Shown piece by piece: positions 7,424 through 15,907 of a DNA stretch of 50,927 nucleotides. Position 1 is the first letter of the stretch, and the number at the start of each line of letters is the position of its first letter. The DNA is from an uncultured Pseudanabaenaceae cyanobacterium (GTDB taxonomy: Bacteria; Cyanobacteriota; Cyanobacteriia; PCC-9006; JAAUQQ01). The stretch covers positions 1 through 50,927 of the forward strand of contig CALECT010000026.1 in assembly GCA_937949725.1 (NCBI GenBank), given 5' to 3'. The translations under genes were made by a program, and so were the position numbers. The notes under the pieces were generated by a model that did no database searches, had not been told where the DNA came from, and saw only the letters and a program-made list of their open reading frames with translations.

Positions 7424-7841
7424 TCAAGTGGGGGTCTTCGTCCACGCCTTTGGTAGATTAACACAGTTGCTCACTCCCGCAAGGGGAAGCCTTGAAAAAA
7501 CTCTCTATAGCGGGAGTAAAGAACTCTTGTAATCCTCTCTGACATAGGATTACAAGAGTTCTTTACCAGCTTGTTTTTGGAGCTGTGATCAGGAAATAAT
7601 CTCTGAGAAATAGATAGAGAAATCAGTTACTTCTGATCGCCCCACCTGAGGGCTCATTCGCTGTGCAGAACGTAACTTTAGTCAAGACCCAGCGCGTGAC
7701 CCAATGAATCACCATTGGATCGATGACAATTTTGGCCTGGCTGACTAGAGGCCAAGGCCGCGAGCACATCACAAGATTTAGGCCAAATGTCTGAGCTAGA
7801 GGGCGATCGCAGTGCAAGGTCTCAGTCAAACCCAACCCAAC
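7424..7841. other. intergenic stretch of about 420 bases
   Basis: It separates tRNA-Lys from the next minus-strand gene. The only structure seen is the long perfect palindrome at 7516-7566. The rest shows no reading frame with family features; a 70-codon minus frame at 7623-7835 is not credible. Confidence 0.5.
7516..7566. repeat. perfect inverted repeat, 21-bp arms, 9-base loop
   Basis: Arms 7516-7536 and 7546-7566 are exactly complementary (left arm begins gtaaagaactcttg, right arm ends caagagttctttac) around the loop ctctgacat. The stem is long and A+T-rich. No T run directly follows on either strand; six T occur on the minus strand only about 18 bases beyond the stem. It is therefore not a standard terminator. 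It could be an RNA hairpin, a solo element end or a small palindromic repeat. Confidence 0.9.
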
Positions 7842-8417
7842 CTATTCAGGCAGCAATGTTTCGATTTTCTCGGAATAGCTCAGCATGAGCTTTCGCTGCT
7901 CCACCGGATTCACCGCAAAGTTAATTTCTGCCGTCGAGAGTTCTTCTTTAAGTTCAGCCAGTTTCTCAACATTCTGACTGATTTCAATGCTGCTAAGGGT
8001 TTCGCTAGCCAGACGCAGCTGAGTGTTGGCGTTACCAAAGTTACGCTGCTCCAGCTCATCAATGCTTTCCAACAGGCGCAGCTGAACCTGCGCATATTCG
8101 CTGCGAGCCTCTGCGGCAGCCACCTTGGTATTGGCTTCACTGAGCTGGGTGTCGATGGTGGCTAGGGCAGCAGCTTTGTCATTTCGAGCTTGCTTGACCT
8201 GAAGATTGCTTTGGAGGCGGCCGACGCCATATCCAATGCCTCCACTGACCGCAATCAGTAACAGGGCAGAAACCAATGTCTTCACTTTGGCCATGAAGCC
8301 ATTCCCTTTGCGCTCTGCTTTGCCGCTTTGAGTCGCTTCCACCGCTGCTTCACCCTGGGAATCGGCTTTAGGACCTGAGGAGTCTGTCTTTTTGGAAATA
8401 TCTTCGGGGGTTTGCAT
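7842..8417 (-). CDS. hypothetical membrane-anchored coiled-coil protein
   Basis: 191 residues with no recognised family. The N-terminal 40 residues are polar and charged. One membrane helix follows (VKTLVSALLLIAVSGGIGYG, about residues 45-64). The remainder, about 120 residues, is predicted alpha-helical and coiled-coil-like, rich in Ala, Glu, Gln and Leu (for example SEANTKVAAAEARSEYAQVQ and LAELKEELSTAE). The likely topology is an inside N-terminus with the helical part in the periplasm. The ATG at 8417 has AGGAGA upstream. It ends 275 bases from the palindrome at 7516-7566. Confidence 0.75.
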   Translation of the reverse strand: MQTPEDISKKTDSSGPKADSQGEAAVEATQSGKAERKGNGFMAKVKTLVSALLLIAVSGGIGYGVGRLQSNLQVKQARNDKAAALATIDTQLSEANTKVAAAEARSEYAQVQLRLLESIDELEQRNFGNANTQLRLASETLSSIEISQNVEKLAELKEELSTAEINFAVNPVEQRKLMLSYSEKIETLLPE

Positions 8418-8575
8418 TACTCTCTCCTCGAGGCAGGGAACGCTGGACAGTCCAGATTTTGCCTATAAGCTATCACCTACCGATAAATTCGGGCTGATTT
8501 ACTTCCAATTCTTTAGCGTTAGCACCTGTTCAAGCGGAAGCTGATTGAATTCCCCTTCTCTAGAAGCGAAAATGA

Positions 8576-9235
8576 ATGGGCGACTTTACACAGCAGGCAG
8601 GGATGGAAGCAGCGGCACAGGCAGAACAACAAGCAGCAGACGCACTCGTGGAGCAGGCGATCGCTTACATCCGAGAGAATGGCAAAGCCCCAGATCGCCA
8701 AGAAACTGTCAATATCTTGCTGACCCAAGAGAAAGCTGCCAGGGCAAACCGCCAGCCCATTACCTTGGCGCAGCTCACGGGCAACTGGCGATTAACCTTT
8801 ATCACTGGGACTAAGAAGTCTCGGCAACGGGCAGGAGTAGCCCTAGGGGCAGGCCGCTTCTTACCGAATTGGATCAAGATTGCCATTGTCTATGGTGCTG
8901 TGGAGGCGGAGCCAGTAGAAGCCGCAGAAGAGCCGACGGGAACAGTGGAGAACCGTGTTGGCTTTGCTGGGGTAGACCTCACGGTTTCAGGTCCGATCCA
9001 GCTTTATCCCCAGCGTCGCGTACTGGCGTTCGATTTCATTAAAGTGCGATTTTCCCTGGCTGGGGTCAAGCTGTTTGACGGCTATGTCAAAGGCGGTGAA
9101 GCGCGGGAAAAAGCATTTGCCAATAAATCGCTGCGGGACCAGGCTTTTTTCACCTATTTCTGGGTGACTGAGGATTTCATCGCAGCGCGTGGCAGGGGCG
9201 GAGGCCTAGCCATTTGGGTCCGGGACGGGAATTAA
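8576..9235 (+). CDS. PAP/fibrillin family (plastid lipid-associated) protein
   Basis: 219 residues. Fibrillins are thylakoid-associated, lipocalin-like proteins shared by cyanobacteria and plastids; they are linked to membrane lipid and stress protection. Typical features are LTGNWRLTFITGTKKSRQRA near residue 67, GAGRFLPNWIKI, the central VENRVGFAGVDLTVSGPIQL strand pair, and the C-terminal FFTYFWVTEDFIAARGRGGG followed by LAIWVR. The N-terminal 60 residues are helical and Ala/Gln-rich. An out-of-frame ATG lies four bases before the chosen one, and no clear Shine-Dalgarno is seen, so the start is moderately uncertain. Confidence 0.85.
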   Translation: MGDFTQQAGMEAAAQAEQQAADALVEQAIAYIRENGKAPDRQETVNILLTQEKAARANRQPITLAQLTGNWRLTFITGTKKSRQRAGVALGAGRFLPNWIKIAIVYGAVEAEPVEAAEEPTGTVENRVGFAGVDLTVSGPIQLYPQRRVLAFDFIKVRFSLAGVKLFDGYVKGGEAREKAFANKSLRDQAFFTYFWVTEDFIAARGRGGGLAIWVRDGN

Positions 9236-9334
9236 CTGCCCGTTAGCGAGTCTGTCGCGATGGCAGGGGTTGGGCAACTCCGAATCTATGCCACAACGGT
9301 CCCAGTGAGAGCCACAGTAGCGCAATCAGCATCC

Positions 9335-9340
9335 AAGGAG
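9335..9340 (+). promoter_or_regulatory. ribosome-binding site deciding the hydrolase start
   Basis: AAGGAG lies nine bases before the ATG at 9350. The same frame is open back to an ATG at 9260, but that one has no site and would add 30 residues without homology features. Confidence 0.65.
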
Positions 9341-9349
9341 ACAGAAGTA

Positions 9350-10213
9350 ATGCGGGCCAAAATTCGCGATACCGAGATTTACTTTGATGTGGACGGGGCT
9401 GGGTTGGTGCCTCGGGGCGATCGCATGGTGGAAAAGCCAGTCGCCTTCCTCATCCATGGTGGCCCCGGCGCAGATCACAGCAGCTATAAACCCAGCTTTT
9501 TTCCCCTCACCAGCCGAATGCAGCTGGTCTACTTTGACCATCGCGGGCAGGGGCGATCGGCAAGGGGACCGCGAGCCAGCTACACCCTCGACAACAACGT
9601 CGAAGATATGGAAGCCCTGCGGGCTCACCTCGGCCTGGAGCAAATCGTTGTCATCGGCGGCTCCTACGGCGGCATGGTGGCCCAGGCCTATGCCAGTCGC
9701 TATCCTCAACGGGTCTCCCAACTGATCATTTACGCCACGGTGCCCGATGGCCGCTTTCTCCCCAAGGCCCAGGCCATCCTCAAGAAAAGTGGCACAGCGG
9801 ACCAAATCGCCATTGCCCGGCACCTCTGGGATGGAACCTTTCAGGATGAGGCGCATTTACAGGAATACTTTCGCCTCCTGGCACCAATGTATTCCCGCAG
9901 CTACCAAGCAGACCAGGCCAACGTGGGAGTCAATCGAGCAATCCTATCGGTGGATGCCATTAATGAAGCCTTTTCGGGGTTTCTGCGAACCTTTGATCTC
10001 AAACCAGAGCTGGGCCAGATTACGGCACCGACCTTAGTGATTGCGGGTCGTCATGACTGGATTTGTCAGCCAGAGTTTTCGATGGAGATTGCAGAGCTGA
10101 TTCCCAATGCGGATTTGAGAATTTTTGAGCGCAGTGGTCATTCGATACGGAGCGATGAGCTAAACATGCTGCTGGATGCGATCGCTGGCTTTATCGTCTA
10201 CAACCCCCCATAG
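9350..10213 (+). CDS. alpha/beta-fold hydrolase, proline iminopeptidase-like
   Basis: 287 residues from the ATG supported by AAGGAG. Alpha/beta-hydrolase landmarks appear in order: oxyanion-hole motif FLIHGGPGADHSSY, VYFDHRGQGRSARG, nucleophile elbow GGSYGGMVAQ with the catalytic Ser, APTLVIAGRHDWICQPE with the acid Asp, and ERSGHSIRSDE with the catalytic His. HGGPG is the pattern of the S33 prolyl aminopeptidase group, but substrate cannot be told from this; esterase or lactonase activity is equally possible. No signal peptide is present. The gene follows the fibrillin gene by about 110 bases in the same direction. Confidence 0.88.
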   Translation: MRAKIRDTEIYFDVDGAGLVPRGDRMVEKPVAFLIHGGPGADHSSYKPSFFPLTSRMQLVYFDHRGQGRSARGPRASYTLDNNVEDMEALRAHLGLEQIVVIGGSYGGMVAQAYASRYPQRVSQLIIYATVPDGRFLPKAQAILKKSGTADQIAIARHLWDGTFQDEAHLQEYFRLLAPMYSRSYQADQANVGVNRAILSVDAINEAFSGFLRTFDLKPELGQITAPTLVIAGRHDWICQPEFSMEIAELIPNADLRIFERSGHSIRSDELNMLLDAIAGFIVYNPP

Positions 10214-10540
10214 ATCATGGTCTGCAAAGAAAGCTAGATGCCCTTTGGACTGAAAATGAATCAACATCTTCGCCCCACCAATCACTCTCACTCCCATGTA
10301 CACAGAAGTATTACTACGTAAACGGAAGTATCACGGTGCATGTCATGGGACAGCTCACCACTATGTTTTCCATTCATCATAGTTAATGATTTTTCTGTAA
10401 ATATACGCAGCAATCCTAAGGGTATCTTCGGTATTAGAGCACCTGCTTTGAAGATATAATCACTACAATCTATGAGCATTTGCAAACTGTAGGAGCAATT
10501 GTTCTGTGGAATCACATAGAAACTTCCCTGTACTCTATCT
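10214..10540. other. intergenic 327 bases before the sigma cluster
   Basis: No gene is supported. The stretch is A+T-rich toward the sigma factor start at 10541, so it should hold the cluster promoter, but I could not pick a convincing -35/-10 pair. A 119-codon minus-strand frame extending into the sigma gene has no features. Confidence 0.45.
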
Positions 10541-11728
10541 ATGGTTAGTCTAAAGCGAGAGAAAGAGAAGCAATTTTCGACCTTTGCCCAAATCGCCAAT
10601 GGTGATTTGGATCGATGGATTGAGGAGCCTCGCTTGAAGAAAAGCATGGAGAAAGAACAGTTGCTGCTCCAATGGGAGCTGGGAAAGTCTTTTCCTGTGA
10701 ATGCTTGGGTTTCACACTGGCACCATCAGTGGAAATCACAAGAAACGGAACGACCGCTTTATCACCTCCAAGCCTATCTGCAAGAGCCTTGCTATTGGGC
10801 TGCTCAAAAAATATCAAGTCGCTTCAACACCACTAACTTTGGACTCGCGGATTGCTTCCAGACCGCTTTTGAAAAAAGCAACACAGTGCTAGAGCGCTTT
10901 AAGCCCGAACTAGGCACTTCCCTTTCAACCTATGCCGGGCGCGCATTTTCCAATGCAATTCAGGATGCCCTAGGCCAATACAACGAGGTTCAAATTTCCT
11001 CAGAACTATCGCTACTACAGCGTTGCGGAAGCAAACGTTTAGGACAAGCCTTAATCGCTGCTGGACTTTCTCCAGAGATGCAATCGCTCCACAAAGCAGC
11101 GTGGCAAAGCTTTAAATCCTTTTATTTTCCCCAGGCCACCACAGCACGTAATCTTACAAGTCTCGCCCCGGAAGACTGGGCCATGATGCTGGCTCACTAT
11201 GAAGTTCTAAGATCAGAACAAAATCTGGATTTAGCCAGTGAAGCTCAGCTTCACGAGTGGTTGGTAAATTGCGTTCTCCATCTACGGCGCTATACAACTC
11301 CCCAAGCAATCTCCCTCAATGCAAGCATGGAGGATTCAGAAGAGTTTCTAGAGCAACTCGGAGATACCAGAGAAGAATCCATAGCACTGTTACTGGCTCA
11401 AGAACAAGAAGCAGATCGGCTACAGCAGCAGCAAACAATCACAACAGTTCTAGTGGCAGGACTATCAAAATTAAAGCCATTAAATCAACAATTATTAAAG
11501 CTTTACTATGGGGAGGGACTGAAGCAGACTGAAATTGCAGAACGACTCAATAGTCAACAATGCACTGTCTCGCGTCAACTCAGAGCCTCAAGGCAAGCAT
11601 TACTTAAAGTTTTAGTGACCTGGATCCTAGAAGAATTGCATATCTCCTGCGAAACAGCAGTACTAAACAACATGACCGTAATATTGGAAGACTGGCTCAA
11701 GGTCCAGTTCTCGGGAGAGCGCAACTAG
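10541..11728 (+). CDS. atypical sigma-70 family RNA polymerase sigma factor (copy 2)
   Basis: 395 residues, paralogous to the factor at 3900-5165. Shared layout: N-terminal FSTFAQ...WIEEPRLKKSMEK, then CYWAAQKISSRFNTTNFGLA, a region-2-like segment FGLADCFQTAFEKSNTVLER ... LSTYAGRAFSNAIQDALGQY-NEVQ, and region 4 helix-turn-helix GLKQTEIAERLNSQQCTVSR (from about residue 326) preceded by QQLLKLYYGE. It heads a cluster with DUF1822, CHAT-CHASE2 and DUF928 genes. Its stop codon is separated from the next start by one base, so translation is probably coupled. It most likely transcribes surface or exoprotein genes; this is inferred from neighbours only. Confidence 0.87.
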   Translation: MVSLKREKEKQFSTFAQIANGDLDRWIEEPRLKKSMEKEQLLLQWELGKSFPVNAWVSHWHHQWKSQETERPLYHLQAYLQEPCYWAAQKISSRFNTTNFGLADCFQTAFEKSNTVLERFKPELGTSLSTYAGRAFSNAIQDALGQYNEVQISSELSLLQRCGSKRLGQALIAAGLSPEMQSLHKAAWQSFKSFYFPQATTARNLTSLAPEDWAMMLAHYEVLRSEQNLDLASEAQLHEWLVNCVLHLRRYTTPQAISLNASMEDSEEFLEQLGDTREESIALLLAQEQEADRLQQQQTITTVLVAGLSKLKPLNQQLLKLYYGEGLKQTEIAERLNSQQCTVSRQLRASRQALLKVLVTWILEELHISCETAVLNNMTVILEDWLKVQFSGERN

Positions 11729-11729
11729 C

Positions 11730-12956
11730 ATGTTGATGTTTAATGATCTTCAACGGCCCTATCTTTCTATTCCAGAGCCTGCTCGGGATAAGAGCTGGCT
11801 CGAAAGTCTTCAGCTTTATCGATTGGAGCATCGTTGGAATCATTATCTCAACCGGCTAACCTTAGCCACGCTTATACCTTGGCTCGAAGACCAAGGCAGT
11901 GAGCAAGCTTTAAGTTCTGAGCAAGCCTACGCTCAAATTTTACCCAACCCTGAAACTGCAATTCAGCGATGGCAGTGGGTTACAGGAACAGCCTTGACCA
12001 TGGGCGACAGACGATTAATCGTCATTCCCACGGATAGCTTGGATGCAAGTGAGTTCAAAGTCCCCCAAGAGTGGGTCGATATTCCAACTTGGTGCGGCGA
12101 CTATTACTTAGTCGTGCAGCTCAATCCAGAAGCAGGATATTTGCAACTACGAGGGTATATCAATCACCGTCAGCTGAAGCAGAGTGTCTTTGATGAGCGC
12201 GATCGCACCTACGGGGTCAATGAAGATGCCCTGGTCCAAGACATTGATCTGCTCTGGGTTATGGCAGGGCTTGAGCCTTTAGCCGAGCGACAAGCCGAGC
12301 TTGCGCCCCTCGAAAGGCTTTCCCAATATCAAGCCAGCTCCCTGATTCCACAATTAGCTCAGCAAATCCGCAAGACATCAGCCTCTCCGCTCCAACCTTC
12401 TCCTCGTCTCGCCCTGCCCTTTCAATCCTGGGCTAGTCTTCTCAGCGATCCACAATTGCTGAACTTGCTGTGCCAAGCCATCCCCAGTTCAGACAATCAC
12501 TCTTCCCTCTCCGCCCAACTCAGTCAATGGTTCGAAGGGAATTTTGAAGCAGCTTGGCAATCCTTAGAGCAGCTTGCATCATCACCAACGGCCGCTTGGG
12601 GATTGAGGAGTATGCCAGCCCAATCTATTTCCCGCGGGAAACGAGTTGCGTTAAACGGCATCAATCCAGCCTTATCTCTATGGACCACCGTCACGGCAGA
12701 AGTAGATGGCAGGATGAGAGTATTAGTACAACTACGTCACCAAGCAGAATCCTCCGATGGACTAGTCGTGCAGCCCTTGCCCAGTGGCATTGAGTTGCGC
12801 TTGATCACGCCAGAAGAGGAATCCCTACAAGTTGTCCGAGCTCAGGAACGAGATGACTATATTCAACTCAAACGCTTTAAGGTTTTCTCAGGGCAAGATT
12901 TCAGTGTTGAGGTCCGCCTGAACAATCAAAAGGTTCGAGAGCAATTTAGGGCTTAG
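11730..12956 (+). CDS. DUF1822 family protein (copy 2)
   Basis: 408 residues. It is the same family as 2593-3843 and in the same order after a sigma factor. Shared blocks include LNRLTLATLIPWLEDQGSEQ, the VPQEWVDIPTWCGDYYLVVQ segment followed by LNPEAGYLQLRGY, PRLALPFQSWASLLSDPQLL, WGLRSM, and a C-terminal beta-rich part with IELRLITPEEESLQVVRAQE. The start overlaps the end of the sigma gene (TAG then C then ATG); a second ATG two codons later is equally possible. No membrane segment is seen and the biochemical function is unknown. Strict pairing with a sigma factor twice in one window argues for a functional link such as partner-switch or anti-sigma control (inference). Confidence 0.87.
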   Translation: MLMFNDLQRPYLSIPEPARDKSWLESLQLYRLEHRWNHYLNRLTLATLIPWLEDQGSEQALSSEQAYAQILPNPETAIQRWQWVTGTALTMGDRRLIVIPTDSLDASEFKVPQEWVDIPTWCGDYYLVVQLNPEAGYLQLRGYINHRQLKQSVFDERDRTYGVNEDALVQDIDLLWVMAGLEPLAERQAELAPLERLSQYQASSLIPQLAQQIRKTSASPLQPSPRLALPFQSWASLLSDPQLLNLLCQAIPSSDNHSSLSAQLSQWFEGNFEAAWQSLEQLASSPTAAWGLRSMPAQSISRGKRVALNGINPALSLWTTVTAEVDGRMRVLVQLRHQAESSDGLVVQPLPSGIELRLITPEEESLQVVRAQERDDYIQLKRFKVFSGQDFSVEVRLNNQKVREQFRA

Positions 12957-13057
12957 TTCCAACACAGCTTCAAGAAAAGAAGAATGGGTGTTAGCCGACA
13001 TCGATCAGATTGCCAGTAGGTGGGGGCAATTGATGCGAGCATAGAGGACAAAACCGT

Positions 13058-13111
13058 AGGGGTTTAAGGCTCCTGCATTCAACGTTTATTTCTGCCGACC
13101 GACTTAGCAGC
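13058..13111 (+). repeat. dispersed repeat family B, copy 1
   Basis: This 54-base stretch aligns with 22842-22894. Both read about AGGGGTTTA(A)G-C-TC-T-CAT-C/T-AACGTTTATTT, then GCC-ACCGACTTAG and AGC. It lies in the 315-base gap between DUF1822 and the CHAT-CHASE2 gene, where no gene is present. I believe related copies occur widely in filamentous cyanobacterial genomes, from memory only. Confidence 0.7.
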
Positions 13112-13112
13112 G

Positions 13113-13128
13113 GCTTAATTAATTAAGC
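13113..13128. repeat. 16-bp perfect palindrome beside repeat B
   Basis: GCTTAATTAATTAAGC, directly after repeat family B copy 1. The flanks AGCG and TGCT extend it imperfectly. It could be a regulator site or an RNA hairpin in the leader of the CHAT-CHASE2 gene. Confidence 0.6.
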
Positions 13129-13271
13129 TGCTTGCGACTCATCTACCCCCCTGCCATTCTAATATTTAGGTGCCTATAAACCTATGCCGTGAAGTGACCA
13201 GCGCTATAACGACTCCGCATGGCCATCCAGCAGCAGCAAAGCTAAAGGCAGTTGAGACGAAGAGGCTGTAG

Positions 13272-15809
13272 ATGGCAGGACAATCGAGTCGTAATAATTC
13301 TCTCCTCGACCAGGAGCCTAAGGTGATTCTCAATTTTGGGAATGGCACCTGTGAAGCTGGATTTTCTTCTATTACAGCCCAGATCTGGCAGGGCGATAGT
13401 CCTGACCCATTTCAAGTGGTGGGTTCCTTGCCAGGCACCGTCCAGTTAGCCGAGGATTTTCAGCATTGGCAGAAGCTATATCGGCTTCTCCCAGGCAATT
13501 TGCCACGTTGGTGGGGGTATCGCTCTCGTGGGGGCTTTGAAGTAGAGGAGGATGACATCACGAATGTTTCCTCCAGTGAGTTTCAACAGCTCAGTAACCG
13601 CTTGGAGCAACAGCTCAACCATTGGTTAGATGCGGATGGGTTTCGCTTGATTGATCGGCAATTGCGGACCTTAATTTCTCGCGAGACTCCTCTACGCATC
13701 ATGCTAGTCGCCCAAGACCAGCAATTGCTGCGCTTACCTTGGTGTCGCTGGACGCTATTGGATGACTATCCCAAAGCAGAAATCGCCCTCAGTCCTACCA
13801 ATTATGGGCGCTCCGTAAAAACAGCTTCCCCTGCGGATCAAGGCGTCAAAATCCTGGGAGTCATGGGTAACGCTGAGGGAATCGATCTAGAGACTGATCG
13901 CAAACTTCTAGAAGCGTTACCAGGTGTCAAAGCGCAATTCTTAAGTGAGCCCAGTTGGCAGAAGCTCAACGAATCCCTCTGGTCAGAACAATGGGATATC
14001 TTCTTCTTTGCAGGCCACAGTTCCAGTGAGGCAAAAGGTTATATTCAACTCAATCAAACTGAGCAGATTTCCGTTGCGCAGCTCAAGAATGCCTTAAAAA
14101 AAGCCATTGAAGCAGGCCTCCAGCTTGCCATTCTCAATTCCTGTGATGGCCTAGGTTTTGCCTGGGAACTGGCAGATCTAAATATTCCCCAGGTCATCGC
14201 CATGGGTGAACCTGTGGCAGATCCCGTGGCCCAGGAATTCTTAAAGAACTTTCTCACAGCCTTTTCTAACCACCAAACCCTGTATCAATCTGTTCGGGAT
14301 GCTCGGGCAAAGCTTCAGCCCCTAGAAGCGTTGCATTACTGTGCTTCATGGTTGCCAGTTATTGTACAAAATCCTGCAGAGCAGCCTCCCACTTGGCAAT
14401 CTCTTAGCCAAGGTTCAGAGAGCACTGTTGATTCTGGGAGTCCAGCTAAATCCCGACCAGAAGAGACTCCGTCAGCGATCGCACAGCAAGCTTCTGACGG
14501 CAGCACCGCCTCCCAACAAGCAGCAGCCCCTCGGGCAAAACGCTCTTGGCGAGACCAACTCTCAAGATGCCGCGTTCCCTTCTTCAGTGCTGTAGGGACC
14601 ACAGCAGTGGTCCTGGGTCTATGCCTCTCGGGTCGGTTGATGCCTTTAGAACTATGGGCTTTTGATCAACTCATGCGTTGGCGACCCCTTGAAGAACCTG
14701 ACTCTCGCCTCCTCGTGATAACCGTCGATGAAGCAGATATTCAAGCCCAGACCTTGCGGGAACGCGAAGTCTCGTTATCTGACCAATCTCTAAGCAAGCT
14801 CTTGACCTTTTTACGAGAAGCCGAGGCAAGTGTGGTCGGCATGGATCTCTATCGAGATTTTCCTGTTTCGGCCCAGGCTTCGTCACTGGTCGAGGAACTG
14901 CAAATTCCCAATGTCTTTGGTATATGCAAGGGACGTGATCCAAAGGTAGATAAGACAGGAATTGCCCCCCCTCCGGAAATGGCTCCTCGACAAATTGGGT
15001 TTAGTGATTTTATCGCGGATTTAGATGGTGTACTCCGGCGACAAATCATTTCTATGACGCCTGAGGCTACCGCTGCTATTTCGACAACGCCCGAGGCTAC
15101 TGCGACTTGTCGTCCAGATTATGCTTTTTCTAGCCAAATCGTGTTTCATTATTTAGCCCAGCGAGGCATTGTCGCTGAATACAACGCTAACGGGAAATTA
15201 CAACTAGGCAACCAGGTTTTCTCTCCCTTGGAGGGCAACAGTGGGGGCTATCAATCAATCGATGCCCAGGGGAGTCAAGTGATGATTAACTACCGGGCAC
15301 TAAAAGATCCCGAAGCGATCGCCACCCAGGTTTCTTTAGAGCAATTCCTTAAGGGGGAGTTGAGCCCAGAGGCCGTGCGCGATCGCATTGTCTTAATTGG
15401 TGTTGTCGCTCCCAGTAATGGTGATTTCTGGGCCACTCCCTATGGCAGTGGCCCAGAAGAGGAAGTCTCCGGTGTGTTTATTCATGCTCACATGATTAGC
15501 CAAATGCTGGGAGCAGTCCTAGAAGAGCGGCCCCTCATCTGGGTATGGCCTCAAAAAGCCACAGGCCTCTGGATTCTGGCATGGGCCACCCTAGGAAGTC
15601 TTTGCGTGCTGCAAGTGGGGGGCTCACTGAAAGCCTTAATTCTATGGGGAGGCAGCCTGATCATTTTGCTGACGGGCTTTAGCTGGATGCTCCTATTGCT
15701 GGGAGGATGGGTGCCATTGATTCCTGCCGCTATTGCTTTTCCCATCGCTGCCATCACGACCTTGGCCTTCTTGCAGCCTAATTCTCTCAAGCAAGATCAA
15801 GATATTTAA
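13272..15809 (+). CDS. CHAT protease-like domain fused to CHASE2 sensor, membrane protein
   Basis: 845 residues. The N-terminal cytoplasmic half contains a CHAT (caspase-like) domain with the dyad His249 in IFFFAGHSSSE and Cys291 in LAILNSCDGLGFAWELA. A Ser/Ala/Gln linker (about 370-430) leads to a membrane helix near 437-455 and then an extracytoplasmic CHASE2 domain: LMPLELWAFDQLMRW, SRLLVITVDEADI and VVGMDLYRDFPV. Three closely spaced helices (about 762-840) end the protein. There is no kinase, cyclase or other output domain at the C-terminus, so the CHAT domain itself should be the output. A near-duplicate TPEATAAIST/TPEATATCRP insertion is at about residue 595. The ATG at 13272 is weakly preceded by AGAGG. 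It lies in line with the sigma-DUF1822 pair and DUF928. Confidence 0.88.
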   Translation: MAGQSSRNNSLLDQEPKVILNFGNGTCEAGFSSITAQIWQGDSPDPFQVVGSLPGTVQLAEDFQHWQKLYRLLPGNLPRWWGYRSRGGFEVEEDDITNVSSSEFQQLSNRLEQQLNHWLDADGFRLIDRQLRTLISRETPLRIMLVAQDQQLLRLPWCRWTLLDDYPKAEIALSPTNYGRSVKTASPADQGVKILGVMGNAEGIDLETDRKLLEALPGVKAQFLSEPSWQKLNESLWSEQWDIFFFAGHSSSEAKGYIQLNQTEQISVAQLKNALKKAIEAGLQLAILNSCDGLGFAWELADLNIPQVIAMGEPVADPVAQEFLKNFLTAFSNHQTLYQSVRDARAKLQPLEALHYCASWLPVIVQNPAEQPPTWQSLSQGSESTVDSGSPAKSRPEETPSAIAQQASDGSTASQQAAAPRAKRSWRDQLSRCRVPFFSAVGTTAVVLGLCLSGRLMPLELWAFDQLMRWRPLEEPDSRLLVITVDEADIQAQTLREREVSLSDQSLSKLLTFLREAEASVVGMDLYRDFPVSAQASSLVEELQIPNVFGICKGRDPKVDKTGIAPPPEMAPRQIGFSDFIADLDGVLRRQIISMTPEATAAISTTPEATATCRPDYAFSSQIVFHYLAQRGIVAEYNANGKLQLGNQVFSPLEGNSGGYQSIDAQGSQVMINYRALKDPEAIATQVSLEQFLKGELSPEAVRDRIVLIGVVAPSNGDFWATPYGSGPEEEVSGVFIHAHMISQMLGAVLEERPLIWVWPQKATGLWILAWATLGSLCVLQVGGSLKALILWGGSLIILLTGFSWMLLLLGGWVPLIPAAIAFPIAAITTLAFLQPNSLKQDQDI

Positions 15810-15907
15810 TGACGAAAAGCGTTGGAATTCCCCTTCTCGATTTAAGATCACATTAACAACATTGACTCTCCTATATATTCTGAAGTTATCCTCACCCTAT
15901 ACAACCT

